Shown one piece after another: positions 45,934-55,125 of a DNA stretch of 59,106 bases. Position 1 is the first letter of the stretch; every line of letters begins with the position of its first letter. The stretch is from Clostridiales bacterium (GTDB taxonomy: Bacteria; Bacillota; Clostridia; Christensenellales; Aristaeellaceae), in NCBI GenBank assembly GCA_004556985.1, contig SFFC01000003.1, positions 1 to 59,106 on the forward strand, read 5' to 3'. The notes under the pieces were generated by a model. It ran no database searches, was not told the DNA's origin, and saw only the letters and a list, made by a program, of their open reading frames with translations. Position numbers and translations under genes: made by a program.

Positions 45934-47636
45934 CCTCTGCGATTCGGCACCTTTCTTTTTACCCGTTTATGCAAGCGCTTGCACGAAACCGCGTCTGCTT
46001 CCTGCTGGAGGCGGCGCCGGGCGACCTGGCCGCCTGCGAGTGGGTCGGCTGGAAGCGCAGCGAGCCGGGCCGGCAGATCCGCCGGCGGATGTCGCCGCGC
46101 CCTGACGACGGGAGGACGGAGCAATGGACCGCCGAGGTGGAGTTCCCGGAGGAGGCGCATTACATCCGGTACGGCTTCTGGCTCGAGGATGCGTCGGGGC
46201 GAAGGGCGTGGCTCAATGCCCGCGGCGCGCAGGCGGACTTCACCGGGACGGGAAACTTCGAAATGCTGCAGATCAACGGGACGGACGTGATCGCCGTGCC
46301 CGGTTGGGCGCAGGGCTGCGTCTACTACCAGATATTCCCGGAGCGGTTTGCCCGGCATGGGCAGGGCGGCGCGTTTGCGCCCTGGGACGCGGCGCCGACG
46401 CGGGAAAACTTTCTGGGCGGCAGCCTGCGCGGCATCATCAACCGCCTGCCCTACCTGACGGAGCTGGGCGTCGAATGCCTGTATCTCAATCCCATCTTCC
46501 GCGGGGATTTCAACCACAAATACGCGACGACGGATTACTTTGACGTCGATCCCGCGCTGGGGACGAAGGGGGACCTTTGCGAGCTCGTGCGGCTGTGCCA
46601 TGCGGCGGGCATCCGCGTGATCCTGGACGGCGTGTTCAACCACACGGGCATCCACTTCGCACCGTTTGAGGATCTCGTGAAAAACGGGCCCGGGAGCCGC
46701 TATGCCGGATGGTTTTATCCCAAGCGCTATCCGCTTGAGATCGATCCGGCCTGCTATGAGTGCGTCGGGGACTATCCCTACATGCCCCGGCTCAACGGCG
46801 CGAATCCCGAGGTTCGCTGCTTCGTGCGCGACGTGCTGCTCTACTGGCTGCGCGAGGCGGGCATCGACGGCTGGCGGCTGGATGTCGCCGACGAGCTGGA
46901 CCGCCACGCCGTCGCATGGTGGCGCGAGGAGGTCAAGCGGGCGCATCCCGACGCCCTGCTGCTGGCCGAGACCTGGGGGGATGCGACGCGTCTGCTCGGG
47001 GCGGACGGCTTTGACACGGCGATGAACTATCTCTTCCGCGACGCGATGGTCGATTATTTCGCCCGCGGCGCCATCGGAGAGACGGAGCTGCAGCAACGCC
47101 TGCACGGCATGCTGATGAAATATCCGGACTGCGTGAATCTGGCGATGTACAACTGCCTGGGCAGCCACGACACGGCCCGCTTCCTGACCGAGGCCGGCGG
47201 CGAGGTCTGGCGGCTCAGGCTGGCGATGGCCTTTCAGATGCTCTTTCCCGGCGCGCCGGCGATCTACTACGGCGACGAGATCGGCATGAGGGGCGGCAAC
47301 GACCCCGGCTGCCGCGGCGGCATGGCCTGGGACAGGCAGGACGCAGAGCTGCTCGCCTGGCAGAGATCGCTCATCGCGCTGCGAAGGGCGCACGCCGCCC
47401 TGCGCACGGGCCGGTATATTCCGCTGACCCCGGACGAGGAGGCCAAGCTCTTCGCCTTCGCTCGGGAGGATGCGGCGGAGCGGATTACGGCGGTCTTCAA
47501 CACCGGAGATCGGACACAAACCTGGGATTCTGCGGGAGAATTCGTGCACGTTCTGCCGCATTCCGTCAATATACTCATACGACCTGTTCAGAAGGAGGAA
47601 AAACCATGCGTCCTTACAGAAAGCTCATTGCCGTGA
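45927..47636 (+). CDS. GH13 neopullulanase/cyclomaltodextrinase-type glycosidase
   Basis: A 569-residue cytoplasmic enzyme. An N-terminal CBM34-like domain (residues 1-115) precedes the GH13 barrel. The four signature regions are intact: VILDGVFNHTG, GWRLDVADELD (nucleophile Asp), LLAETWGDA (acid/base Glu) and LGSHDTARF. GFDxAMNY and NPIFRGDFNHKYATTDYFDVDP are as in GH13_20/39 members. It hydrolyses cyclodextrins, pullulan or short maltodextrins after import. AAGGAAGG precedes the ATG at 45927, inside the last codons of the LacI gene. Its 3' end overlaps the next gene by 31 bases. Confidence 0.93.
   Translation: MLTSAIRHLSFYPFMQALARNRVCFLLEAAPGDLAACEWVGWKRSEPGRQIRRRMSPRPDDGRTEQWTAEVEFPEEAHYIRYGFWLEDASGRRAWLNARGAQADFTGTGNFEMLQINGTDVIAVPGWAQGCVYYQIFPERFARHGQGGAFAPWDAAPTRENFLGGSLRGIINRLPYLTELGVECLYLNPIFRGDFNHKYATTDYFDVDPALGTKGDLCELVRLCHAAGIRVILDGVFNHTGIHFAPFEDLVKNGPGSRYAGWFYPKRYPLEIDPACYECVGDYPYMPRLNGANPEVRCFVRDVLLYWLREAGIDGWRLDVADELDRHAVAWWREEVKRAHPDALLLAETWGDATRLLGADGFDTAMNYLFRDAMVDYFARGAIGETELQQRLHGMLMKYPDCVNLAMYNCLGSHDTARFLTEAGGEVWRLRLAMAFQMLFPGAPAIYYGDEIGMRGGNDPGCRGGMAWDRQDAELLAWQRSLIALRRAHAALRTGRYIPLTPDEEAKLFAFAREDAAERITAVFNTGDRTQTWDSAGEFVHVLPHSVNILIRPVQKEEKPCVLTESSLP
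45970..45983 (+). promoter_or_regulatory. Intragenic LacI operator inside the GH13 coding start
   Basis: TGCAAGCGCTTGCA, a perfect 14-bp palindrome of the same type as the promoter operator. It lies 1083 bases downstream of that site, within codons 15-19 of the GH13 gene. Confidence 0.75.
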
Positions 47637-48844
47637 TGATCGCCTGCCTGCTGATGATGACCTGCGCCCCGGCCCTGGCCGAGCCGGTCACGATCAACTT
47701 CTGGCACCATTACAGCGCGCAGTCGGCCGAAAACGAAACGCTGATGAACGTGCTGATTCCCGCGTTTGAGGCGGAGAATCCCGATATCCGCGTGAATGCC
47801 GTCTCCCATGAGTGGGCGGAGCTGCACGACAAGGTGCTCGTCAGCGCCAATTCGAACGCGCTGCCCGACGTGGCCCGCTGCGACATCGCCTGGCTGCCCG
47901 AGTTTCAGAAGATGGGCATCCTCGTCGCGCTGGACGAGGAGATGCCGGACTTCGCCAGCGTCAGCGGAGCGCTGCTGGAGAGCGCCATGTCTACCGCCGT
48001 CATTGACGGGCACGACTACGCGCTGGCGCTGAACACGAACAGCAAGATCGTCTTCTGCAACACCGCCATGCTCGAGGCCGCCGGCGTCGGCGTGCCGACG
48101 ACGATAGAGGAATGGGCGCAGGCGCTGCGCTCGCTCAGCGGCGAAAACGAAAACGGCCAGCAGATTTGGGGCTGGAACGAGCCCGCGCTGGCCGGCTGGA
48201 ACATCTGCCCCTTTATCTGGAGCTTTGGCGGCAGCTTGACCGACGCGCAGCAGACCGTCGCCAGCGGCTACCTTAACGGCCCGCAGACCGTGAAGGCGGT
48301 GGAGACCTTCGCCGCGATGGTCCAGGAGGGCTGCATCACGGGCTTCAACGCCGGCGATATCCCGATGACTGACGGCTTTGGCACCGGGCGCTACGCGATG
48401 ATGCTGGAAGGCCCGTGGAAGTCCGCGGAGCTGGCCGGCGCCTATCCGGACGTCGCCTATACCACGGCGCCAATCCCGGCCGGCGAGGGCGGCAGCATCT
48501 CCGTGCTCGGCGGCGAGGATATCGCGATGTTCAGCACGGCCAACCGCGAGGCGGCCTGGAAGTTCATGCAGTTCATGACCGGAGAATTCGCGCAGACCGA
48601 GATGGCCAAATGCGGCCAGATCCCGGTCAACAGGGCGGCGCTGGCAAGCGACGTCGTCAAGAACGCGGACTACGCCCCCTTTATCGAGGCGATTCAGACC
48701 GCGAAGGCCCGCCCGACCGTGGCGGCCTGGAGCGAGATGGACAACGACCTGAGCGTCGCCATGACCGCCATCGTGACGGGCGAGAAGACGGCGCAGGAGG
48801 CGCTTGACGAGCTGGCCGTCCGCTGGGACGCGCTGCTCAGGTAA
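47606..48844 (+). CDS. ABC sugar-binding protein, maltodextrin-type
   Basis: A 412-residue exported family-1 binding protein. It has a signal peptide (residues 1-22). INFWHHYSAQSAENETLMNV, IAWLPEFQKMGILVALDE, LNTNSKIVFCNTAML and GRYAMMLEGPWKSAELAG are typical of maltose/trehalose-type binding proteins. GAAGGAGGAAAAACC precedes the ATG, inside the 3' end of the GH13 gene. No ATPase gene lies nearby. Confidence 0.92.
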   Translation: MRPYRKLIAVMIACLLMMTCAPALAEPVTINFWHHYSAQSAENETLMNVLIPAFEAENPDIRVNAVSHEWAELHDKVLVSANSNALPDVARCDIAWLPEFQKMGILVALDEEMPDFASVSGALLESAMSTAVIDGHDYALALNTNSKIVFCNTAMLEAAGVGVPTTIEEWAQALRSLSGENENGQQIWGWNEPALAGWNICPFIWSFGGSLTDAQQTVASGYLNGPQTVKAVETFAAMVQEGCITGFNAGDIPMTDGFGTGRYAMMLEGPWKSAELAGAYPDVAYTTAPIPAGEGGSISVLGGEDIAMFSTANREAAWKFMQFMTGEFAQTEMAKCGQIPVNRAALASDVVKNADYAPFIEAIQTAKARPTVAAWSEMDNDLSVAMTAIVTGEKTAQEALDELAVRWDALLR

Positions 48845-48853
48845 ACGGAACCG

Positions 48854-48884
48854 GGCGGCGGGGCAGAGGACTGTCCCCGCCGCC
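48854..48884 (+). terminator. Stem-loop after the maltodextrin-binding protein gene
   Basis: A perfect 10-bp GGCGGCGGGG stem with its complement and an 11-base loop, no T tract. Probably a 3'-end stabiliser rather than a terminator. Confidence 0.55.
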
Positions 48885-48904
48885 TGCTCTCTGAGGTGAG
48901 AATT

Positions 48905-49789
48905 ATGAGGCTCAAATCCCGTGCCCACAGGGCGCAGCTCGCCGCCCTGCTGCTGCCGGGCCTGCTGATCTTTGCGATGTTCACGGTCTACCCGATCGTT
49001 CGCCTGTTCATCATGAGCCTGTGCGATATGAGCTTTTCGTCCATGCTCACCCAGCCCTTCGCGGGGCTGATGAACTACCGGGAGGTCTTTTCGGACAGCA
49101 CCTTTTGGACGGTGTTTGTCAACAGCGTGGTCTATACCCTCGTCACGGTGCCGGGGCAGATGGCGCTCGGGCTGCTCGTCGCCATCCTGCTTGACGGCAT
49201 CGGGCGCCTGAGCGTCACCTTCCGCGTCATCAACTATCTGCCGGTCGTGACCTCCTGGGTGATCGCGTCGCTGGTCTTCCGCTACATCTTCAACACGGAG
49301 GGGCTGCTCAACTACTTCCTGTGCAGGGTGCTGGGCGTGACGGCCTCCAACATCCGCTGGCTGGATACGCGCTGGAGCGGCCTGACCGTGGCGATGCTGC
49401 TGGGCATCTGGAAGGGCGTCGGCTGGAACATGGTGATTTTTCTGGCGGCGCTGCAGCAGGTGCCCCGGGACCTCTACGAGGCGGCGCAGATCGACGGCTG
49501 CGGCGCGTTTCGCAGGTTCCGCTATGTCACGCTGCCGGGCATTCGGGGCACGATCCTCTTCGTGCTCATCGAGCTGACGATCGGCGGCTTCAACGTGTTC
49601 ACCTCCATCAAGATGATCACGGGCGGCAAGCCGGCCCATCAGACGGATACCCTGCTGACGTGGATGTACTACAAGGCATTCAGCACCGGCAAATTCGGCT
49701 ATGCAGCGGCGCTGAGCTTCGTGATGGCGCTGACGCTGGGCCTGCTGGCCATCGTGCAGTTCCGCATGATGCGCAGCCGGGACGCGTGA
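48905..49789 (+). CDS. ABC sugar permease (MalF type)
   Basis: A 294-residue permease with six membrane helices. The EAA loop is YEAAQIDGCGAFRRFRYVTLP, and FTVYPIVRLFIMSL is typical of the first helix. The ATG at 48905 follows TGAGGTGAG; a GTG at 48896 overlaps that site. Confidence 0.92.
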   Translation: MRLKSRAHRAQLAALLLPGLLIFAMFTVYPIVRLFIMSLCDMSFSSMLTQPFAGLMNYREVFSDSTFWTVFVNSVVYTLVTVPGQMALGLLVAILLDGIGRLSVTFRVINYLPVVTSWVIASLVFRYIFNTEGLLNYFLCRVLGVTASNIRWLDTRWSGLTVAMLLGIWKGVGWNMVIFLAALQQVPRDLYEAAQIDGCGAFRRFRYVTLPGIRGTILFVLIELTIGGFNVFTSIKMITGGKPAHQTDTLLTWMYYKAFSTGKFGYAAALSFVMALTLGLLAIVQFRMMRSRDA

Positions 49790-49803
49790 AGGGAGGGAGC
49801 GCC

Positions 49804-50655
49804 ATGAAGAGCAGAAGCCCCGCCAGAATCGCAGGCACAGCCCTGCGCTATCTCCTGCTGGCCGTCGGCACCGTGGTCTCCACGCTGCCGATGATCTACA
49901 TGATTTCCACCTCTCTGCGGCCAAACGGCGCGCTGTATGAATACCCGCCGCGCTTCTTCCCCCGCTGGGAGGCGCTGACGCTTCAAAACTACGGCTACAT
50001 CCTGCACCAGAGCAAGTTTTACCTGAATTTCCTCAACTCGGTGGTGGTCTCCGTGTCGACCATCCTGATCGCGGCGGCGGTCGCCTCGGCGATGGCGTTC
50101 GTCCTGGGCAAATTCAAATCCCGCGCGACCAACGCGCTCTTCGCCTTCATTATCATCACGATGATCATCCCCGGGACGACGATGATCGTGCCGCAGTTTG
50201 AGCTGGCGACAAAGCTGGGTCTGGTCAACCGGCTCTGGGGGCTGATCCCCTTCTATGTGGCTTGGGTGATCCCGTTTTCGACCTTCATGATCAAGGGGTT
50301 TATGGAGAACATCCCGGGGGAGATCATGGACGCCGCCTGGATGGACGGCGCGAGCGTCTTCGGCGTCTACGGCAGCATCGCGCTGCCGCTGGCCTCGCCC
50401 GCCATCGCCTCGGTCAGCATCTTCAACTTTCTGACCGCCTGGGAGGAATATCCCTGGGCGAACACGGTCATCAACGACAACAGCAAGCGCACGCTGCCCA
50501 TCGCCATCGCGGGCTTTTTTGGCCAGCACCAGTTCACGCAATGGGGCTACGTCTTCGCGATGTCCGTGCTGACGCTGATCCCGGTCGTGCTGATCTTCAT
50601 CTTCTGCCAGAAATTCTTCGTGCAGGGGCTGACGGCCGGAAGCGTCAAGGGATGA
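49804..50655 (+). CDS. ABC sugar permease (MalG type)
   Basis: A 283-residue permease with six membrane helices. The EAA loop is MDAAWMDGASVFGVYGSIALP and the C-terminus QKFFVQGLTAGSVKG. GGGAGGGAGC precedes the ATG at 49804. Last gene of the maltodextrin operon. Confidence 0.93.
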   Translation: MKSRSPARIAGTALRYLLLAVGTVVSTLPMIYMISTSLRPNGALYEYPPRFFPRWEALTLQNYGYILHQSKFYLNFLNSVVVSVSTILIAAAVASAMAFVLGKFKSRATNALFAFIIITMIIPGTTMIVPQFELATKLGLVNRLWGLIPFYVAWVIPFSTFMIKGFMENIPGEIMDAAWMDGASVFGVYGSIALPLASPAIASVSIFNFLTAWEEYPWANTVINDNSKRTLPIAIAGFFGQHQFTQWGYVFAMSVLTLIPVVLIFIFCQKFFVQGLTAGSVKG

Positions 50656-50715
50656 GGGCCGGAGCCCGAAGAGGGCGAACGGTCACAGCGGCGCGATTGC
50701 GCGAAACCATACAAG

Positions 50716-50760
50716 AGCCAGGAGCATCTTCCGCTTTGGGAGGATGCTCCTGGCTGATTT
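50716..50760 (+). terminator. Convergent terminator
   Basis: A 17-bp stem AGCCAGGAGCATCTTCC (50716-50732) with its complement (50739-50755), followed by GATTT. It separates the plus-strand permease from the minus-strand kinase. Confidence 0.8.
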
Positions 50761-50786
50761 AGACGATCTGCGCGCGTTCAGGCATC

Positions 50787-53057
50787 TCATTCCGCGTCCC
50801 TGACGCGGGGCTTCAGAATCCCCCGGAGGGTATCCTCCAGCACCGCCATGTTGACCGGCTTGGCCACATGTGCGTCCATGCCCGCCTTGAGGGAGGCCTG
50901 GATATCCTCGGTGAAGGCGTTGGCCGTCATCGCGACGATTGGAATGGTGCTTGCCTGCGGATGGCCGCTGCGGCGGATCGCGCCGGTCGCCTCGTAGCCG
51001 TTCATCACCGGCATCTGCACATCCATCAGGATCAGGTCGTAGGTGCCCGGCTTGGAGCGCTCGAAGGCCTTGACGGCCTCCCGGCCGTTTTCGCACAGAT
51101 CCGGGTATGCGCCGGACTTTTCAAGGAGCGCGGAGAGAATTTCGGCATTGAGCTTGTTGTCCTCCACGATGAGGATGTGCCGGCCGCTCAGAACGCTGGC
51201 CTGACCGCCGCCATCGGGCTCTGCCTGATCCCTTCTGATGATCGCCGCGGCATCCGGCGTCTGGCAGATCTGGAACGGGATATCGACGATGAAGGTGGAG
51301 CCGACGCTCTTCTTGCTCTCCACGCGGATCGTGCCGCCCATCAGGTCGACGAGGTTTTTCGTGATCGCCATGCCCAGGCCCGTGCCCTGAATCTTGCTGG
51401 TGCGGCTGTCTTCCTCGCGGCTGAAGGAGTCGAAGATGTGCTCCCGGAAGCCGTCGCTCATGCCATAGCCGTTGTCGGAGACGACGATCGTGTAGCGCGC
51501 CATGTTGCCGGAGGCGGAGCGCTCCGAGATGCGGAAGCGGATGTAGCCGTTGGCGGGCGTGTACTTGACCGCATTGGAGAGGAGGTTCATGCAGATCTGG
51601 TTCAGGCGCACCTTGTCCACCACGATGGCGTCGTGCGTCACATTGCGCGCGTCGATGACGAAGGTATGCCCCTTGGCGAGCATCTGGGGCCGGATGATGG
51701 TGTCGATCTCGTCCACGATGCAGGCGATCGATTCTGCCGAGAGGTTCAGCGTCGTCTTGCCGCTCTCGATACGGCTCATGTCCAGCACGTCATTGATCAG
51801 GCCGAGCAGATGCTGGCTGGAGGCCTGGATCTTCTGCGTGTATTCCCGGACCTTCTGAGGGTCGCCCAGGTCCTGGCTCAGCAGGGAGGAGAAGCCGACG
51901 ATGGCGTTCATCGGCGTGCGGATGTCGTGGGACATGTTGCTCAGGAACGTGCTCTTGGCGCTGTTGGCCGCCTCCGCGATCTTGAAGGCCTCCTCCGCGG
52001 CCTGCCTGGAGGCCTCCGCCTCCTGGCGGGAGACCTCGAGCTTGGCGTTGGTCTCCTGCTCCTGCTGGTAGAGCTGGCCCTGCTGCATCATCTTCATGAT
52101 GATGACGAGGATCATGATGAAGACCGCGGCGAGCACGAAGCCGGCGTAAACCAGCGTGTCGATCACGGTGTCGACCAGAATCTGCGTGTTGGTCGCGACG
52201 AACTGCGCGGGGATGACGAGCAGGAGCACCCAGTCGGTGTCGACCATGCGGTGGAGACAGAGGTAATACTCCGTCTCGCCCAGGGAGGCGTTGGCCATTG
52301 CGTTGCCCGTCATCTCCAGCGCGTGCATGCAGCGCGCGTAGCTGTTCCCGTGGGAATATGCCATGTCCGCGAGGATGCTGTAGATGTTTCTGCCGACGAA
52401 GACACGGTTGGCGGCCTCGGAATCCGTCGAGTACAGCTTCGTTCCGGTGCTGTTCATGACGTACATGGTGCTCTGCCCGCTGAATGCATCCGTGTGATAG
52501 CACTCAATCAGCATGGACAGGTCTTTGAGGTAGCCGCAGAACTGGATCGTGGCATCGTCCAGCTCGAGGGGCGTCTCCAGCCGGTTGATGAACAGGATGT
52601 CCGTGGAGTTGGTGCCGAAGATGTTGGTGACGCTGCTGACGCGATCCTGGCAGTCCACGAGCTCCTCAATGTTGTAGATCACGCCCTTCTTGCCGGAGGC
52701 GGAGTAGTAGCGTCCGCTGCTGTCCACGACGATGGGCATGAGCTTGTTCGTTCCGGCCTCGAAGATCTCCTCGAGCATCTGCAGGTGTCCGACCAGCTCG
52801 GCGATCGTCCGGTCGCGCTCGCAGATCACCCAGTTTGTGATGAACTGGGCCGTGTCCCACTCGTGCCGCATGAGCATGTCGATGCTGGAATACAGCTCCT
52901 GGGTGACCTCGGTCATCTGGTTCAGCCGTTCCTGATAGATCAGCTCGGCGAGATATTCGTTGTAGGTGTTGAAGGCAAGCGTCGCTCCGACCCCGATGAC
53001 GATCATGATCACCACGGGAATCAGGATGCGGGTTTTCTGAGCATTTGTCTTTTTCAC
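50787..53057 (-). CDS. Hybrid sensor histidine kinase with extracellular sensor domain and C-terminal receiver
   Basis: A 756-residue membrane kinase. TM1 is about residues 10-29, the extracellular dCache-like sensor about 30-298 and TM2 about 301-321. A coiled coil with QEAEASRQAAEEAF follows, then HisKA with the phospho-acceptor His in NMSHDIRTPMN (His 377). The ATPase domain has NLLSNAVKYTP, DNGYGMS and GTGLGMAI. The receiver has ILIVEDNKLNAEIL and phospho-acceptor Asp in LILMDVQMPVMNG (about 679). There is no output domain and no response regulator nearby. It lies 30 bases after a binding-protein lipoprotein gene in the same operon, which may supply its signal. Confidence 0.93.
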   Translation of the reverse strand: MKKTNAQKTRILIPVVIMIVIGVGATLAFNTYNEYLAELIYQERLNQMTEVTQELYSSIDMLMRHEWDTAQFITNWVICERDRTIAELVGHLQMLEEIFEAGTNKLMPIVVDSSGRYYSASGKKGVIYNIEELVDCQDRVSSVTNIFGTNSTDILFINRLETPLELDDATIQFCGYLKDLSMLIECYHTDAFSGQSTMYVMNSTGTKLYSTDSEAANRVFVGRNIYSILADMAYSHGNSYARCMHALEMTGNAMANASLGETEYYLCLHRMVDTDWVLLLVIPAQFVATNTQILVDTVIDTLVYAGFVLAAVFIMILVIIMKMMQQGQLYQQEQETNAKLEVSRQEAEASRQAAEEAFKIAEAANSAKSTFLSNMSHDIRTPMNAIVGFSSLLSQDLGDPQKVREYTQKIQASSQHLLGLINDVLDMSRIESGKTTLNLSAESIACIVDEIDTIIRPQMLAKGHTFVIDARNVTHDAIVVDKVRLNQICMNLLSNAVKYTPANGYIRFRISERSASGNMARYTIVVSDNGYGMSDGFREHIFDSFSREEDSRTSKIQGTGLGMAITKNLVDLMGGTIRVESKKSVGSTFIVDIPFQICQTPDAAAIIRRDQAEPDGGGQASVLSGRHILIVEDNKLNAEILSALLEKSGAYPDLCENGREAVKAFERSKPGTYDLILMDVQMPVMNGYEATGAIRRSGHPQASTIPIVAMTANAFTEDIQASLKAGMDAHVAKPVNMAVLEDTLRGILKPRVRDAE

Positions 53058-53087
53058 GTTTTTCTCCGCCGGCCGCAGCGCGCCGGA

Positions 53088-54884
53088 TCAGGGTTCCCAG
53101 AGGATATTGGAGGGCCGGAGGGCGTCGACCCCCTCAAGGTATTCCTCCATCGCAGTCAGCCCGACGATGCCGCTGTCGGTCATGGTGCTCTCTGCGGCGA
53201 CCTCCTCCGTGATGCCTGCGAAGCAGACCGTGTAGACCTGGTCGTCGGAAAGCGCAAAGCCCTCGGGCGCGACGAGCACGTAGGGGTAGGTGTTTCCGTC
53301 GCCGTTCATGTCAAAGCCAGTCTCAAGCAGCTCGCGGATCCGCGCGCCGGTGAAGGGATAGGTCTTTATCGTGCCGTACCAGCCCGTGGGCAGCCAGCAG
53401 ACGATGTCCATCTCGGTCATCTCCAGCGGCATCATCGCGCCGCCGATGCCGTACATATTCTCCTCGTCCGCGCGCACGCCGGCCTTCCATTCGTTCAGGG
53501 AGATCAGCGCGAGATCCGCGCCCGCGCTTTCGCAGAAGACCATGCCGGTCAGCCGGGCGAGATCCTCCGCGGAGAGCGGCTCCTCGATCGAGGCGTAGAT
53601 GTGAGGGCCTGAGACGAGGCTCTCCGCCTGGAGCGCGTCCATCGTCGTCATGACGTCCATGGCGGTGCAGTCGCCGCGCAGATAATCGAGAAACCGGTTG
53701 CCCACGCCCACCATGAGATCCTCCCAGCCCGGGTAGATCAGCGGCGCGACATGCCCCTCGGCGATGAAGTCCTTGTATGCATAGAAGGGGCTCGAGGCCG
53801 GCATCTCCCAGCCCTTGAGGGAGCAGACGCGGGCCGTGGCCGTCTCGTAGCGCTCCATGATCCGCATCATGCCCTCCTGCGTGGAGAGCAGCTCCATGAC
53901 CTTGAGCGCGTCGGCGAGCTTCTGCTCGTTGCCGGGCGCCTCCAGCTTCTTGCTCAGGCCATAGGCGCGCACGGTGGCGGTGATGAACATGTTCTGTGTG
54001 CCATCCTCGGAGAGGTAGGGGAGCGGCTTGAGGACGTCGCCCGTGCCGTCGTCCGCCGTGTTCCAGAAGCCCATGCTGCCGATGAAGAAGGCGGTATTGC
54101 CTTCCCGGAAGTGGAGGCGGATCGTGTCATCCATCGACTCGCACTGCAGCATGCCCAGGTCGACCCATTTCTGGATGTAGTCAAACGTGCCGGCAAGGCC
54201 GTCGACAGCCGTAGCCTTCCCCTCGAGGAAGTCGCGCTGCCAGCGGATGCCCTCCAGCGAGCGGAAGAACGCCGTATCGCCGATGTTGCACATGTATTGG
54301 AAGCCGTATTCCGGCAGGTTGGCCGCGCAATCGGAGAGGTCGTAGCCGGCCGCCTGGATGACGGGCGCCAGCGCCTGCAGTTCCGCAAAGGAGGTGGGTA
54401 CCTTCCAGCCCTCCCGCTCAAACAGCGAGGCGTTGTAGACCATGCCGATGACGTCGTAATCCGCCGGCAGCAGGTAAACCTTGCCGTCCAGCTCGTATTG
54501 GGCGATGCGCGCCTCGTTGTAGTTGGCGGTAAAGCCGTACTTGGACAGGTCGATCAGGTTTTCTTCGTACTTGTCATAGCAGGTGAACATCTGCGTCGTG
54601 CCGTAGATGTCGGGCATGTAGCCGGTGAGAAGCTGATCGTACATGTACTGCGTCGTGTTGCCGCCCCGGTAGGGGATGACCTCGATGTTGATCTCCGGAT
54701 AGATGGATTCGACGTATTCGATGAATTCGGAATACTCCCTGCCGCCGGACATGATCGTGATGGGCTCGTGCTCCGCGTGCTGCGCAGACGCCGGGACGCC
54801 GTCTGACCCGATGGTCCCGCAGGCGGTCAGGCTCAAGACCAAAAGCAGGGCGGAGATCCAGGCAAGCCGTTTGATTCTCTTCAT
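53088..54884 (-). CDS. Lipoprotein: ABC-type sugar-binding domain fused to a 5'-nucleotidase C-terminal-like domain
   Basis: A 598-residue protein. The lipobox LSLTAC places the anchor Cys at residue 22. Residues about 40-410 form a family-1 solute-binding fold (ITIMSGGREYSEFIEYVESI, YLLPADYDVIGMVYNASLF, GNTAFFIGSMGFWNT). Residues about 415-598 resemble the C-terminal domain of 5'-nucleotidases: GADLALISLNEWKAGVRADE, ICWLPTGWYGTIKTYPFTGARIRELLETG (split here around WYG) and YPYVLVAPEGFALSDDQVYTV. No permease or ATPase is nearby; a hybrid kinase follows 30 bases later, so a sensing role is more likely than transport. AAAAGGAGAGAAGC precedes the ATG. Confidence 0.8.
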   Translation of the reverse strand: MKRIKRLAWISALLLVLSLTACGTIGSDGVPASAQHAEHEPITIMSGGREYSEFIEYVESIYPEINIEVIPYRGGNTTQYMYDQLLTGYMPDIYGTTQMFTCYDKYEENLIDLSKYGFTANYNEARIAQYELDGKVYLLPADYDVIGMVYNASLFEREGWKVPTSFAELQALAPVIQAAGYDLSDCAANLPEYGFQYMCNIGDTAFFRSLEGIRWQRDFLEGKATAVDGLAGTFDYIQKWVDLGMLQCESMDDTIRLHFREGNTAFFIGSMGFWNTADDGTGDVLKPLPYLSEDGTQNMFITATVRAYGLSKKLEAPGNEQKLADALKVMELLSTQEGMMRIMERYETATARVCSLKGWEMPASSPFYAYKDFIAEGHVAPLIYPGWEDLMVGVGNRFLDYLRGDCTAMDVMTTMDALQAESLVSGPHIYASIEEPLSAEDLARLTGMVFCESAGADLALISLNEWKAGVRADEENMYGIGGAMMPLEMTEMDIVCWLPTGWYGTIKTYPFTGARIRELLETGFDMNGDGNTYPYVLVAPEGFALSDDQVYTVCFAGITEEVAAESTMTDSGIVGLTAMEEYLEGVDALRPSNILWEP

Positions 54885-54951
54885 GCTTCTCTCCTTTTCT
54901 GTTGTTGGATACGGAAACAGATCAAAATGGATAGTAGTATCTGAAGAGTAT

Positions 54952-54980
54952 ATTATGCGCGCCGGGGAGAAATATGCCAA
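54952..54980 (-). promoter_or_regulatory. Promoter of the lipoprotein-kinase operon
   Basis: Minus strand TTGGCA (54980-54975), 17 bases, CATAAT (54957-54952). Confidence 0.7.
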
Positions 54981-55054
54981 TGGCTTCGGCTTTTTCGTGC
55001 AGGGCCCATGGAGCGCAAAAAATGAGGACGAAAAACGCGATGTCTGCCTGGAAA

Positions 55055-55098
55055 GAGGGAAAAGAAGGCCGCCCGCGGCGCAGAGCACGCGGGCGGCC
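55055..55098 (-). terminator. Terminator of the minus-strand flavin reductase gene
   Basis: A perfect 11-bp stem GGCCGCCCGCG (55067-55077) with complement 55088-55098. On the minus strand TTCTTTTCC follows. Confidence 0.85.
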
Positions 55099-55125
55099 TG
55101 TGGGGCCTTATTCAGGGGAGGGGGA

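Noticed and set aside
45969..47636. GH13 gene starting at the ATG at 45969
   Set aside because: No ribosome-binding site precedes it and it would remove part of the CBM34-like domain; the ATG at 45927 has AAGGAAGG.
50868..53612. A 914-codon open frame on the plus strand opposite the kinase and lipoprotein genes
   Set aside because: Its translation is rich in Arg, His, Gly and Ala with no motif. It is the antisense frame of high-GC codons of two well-supported genes.
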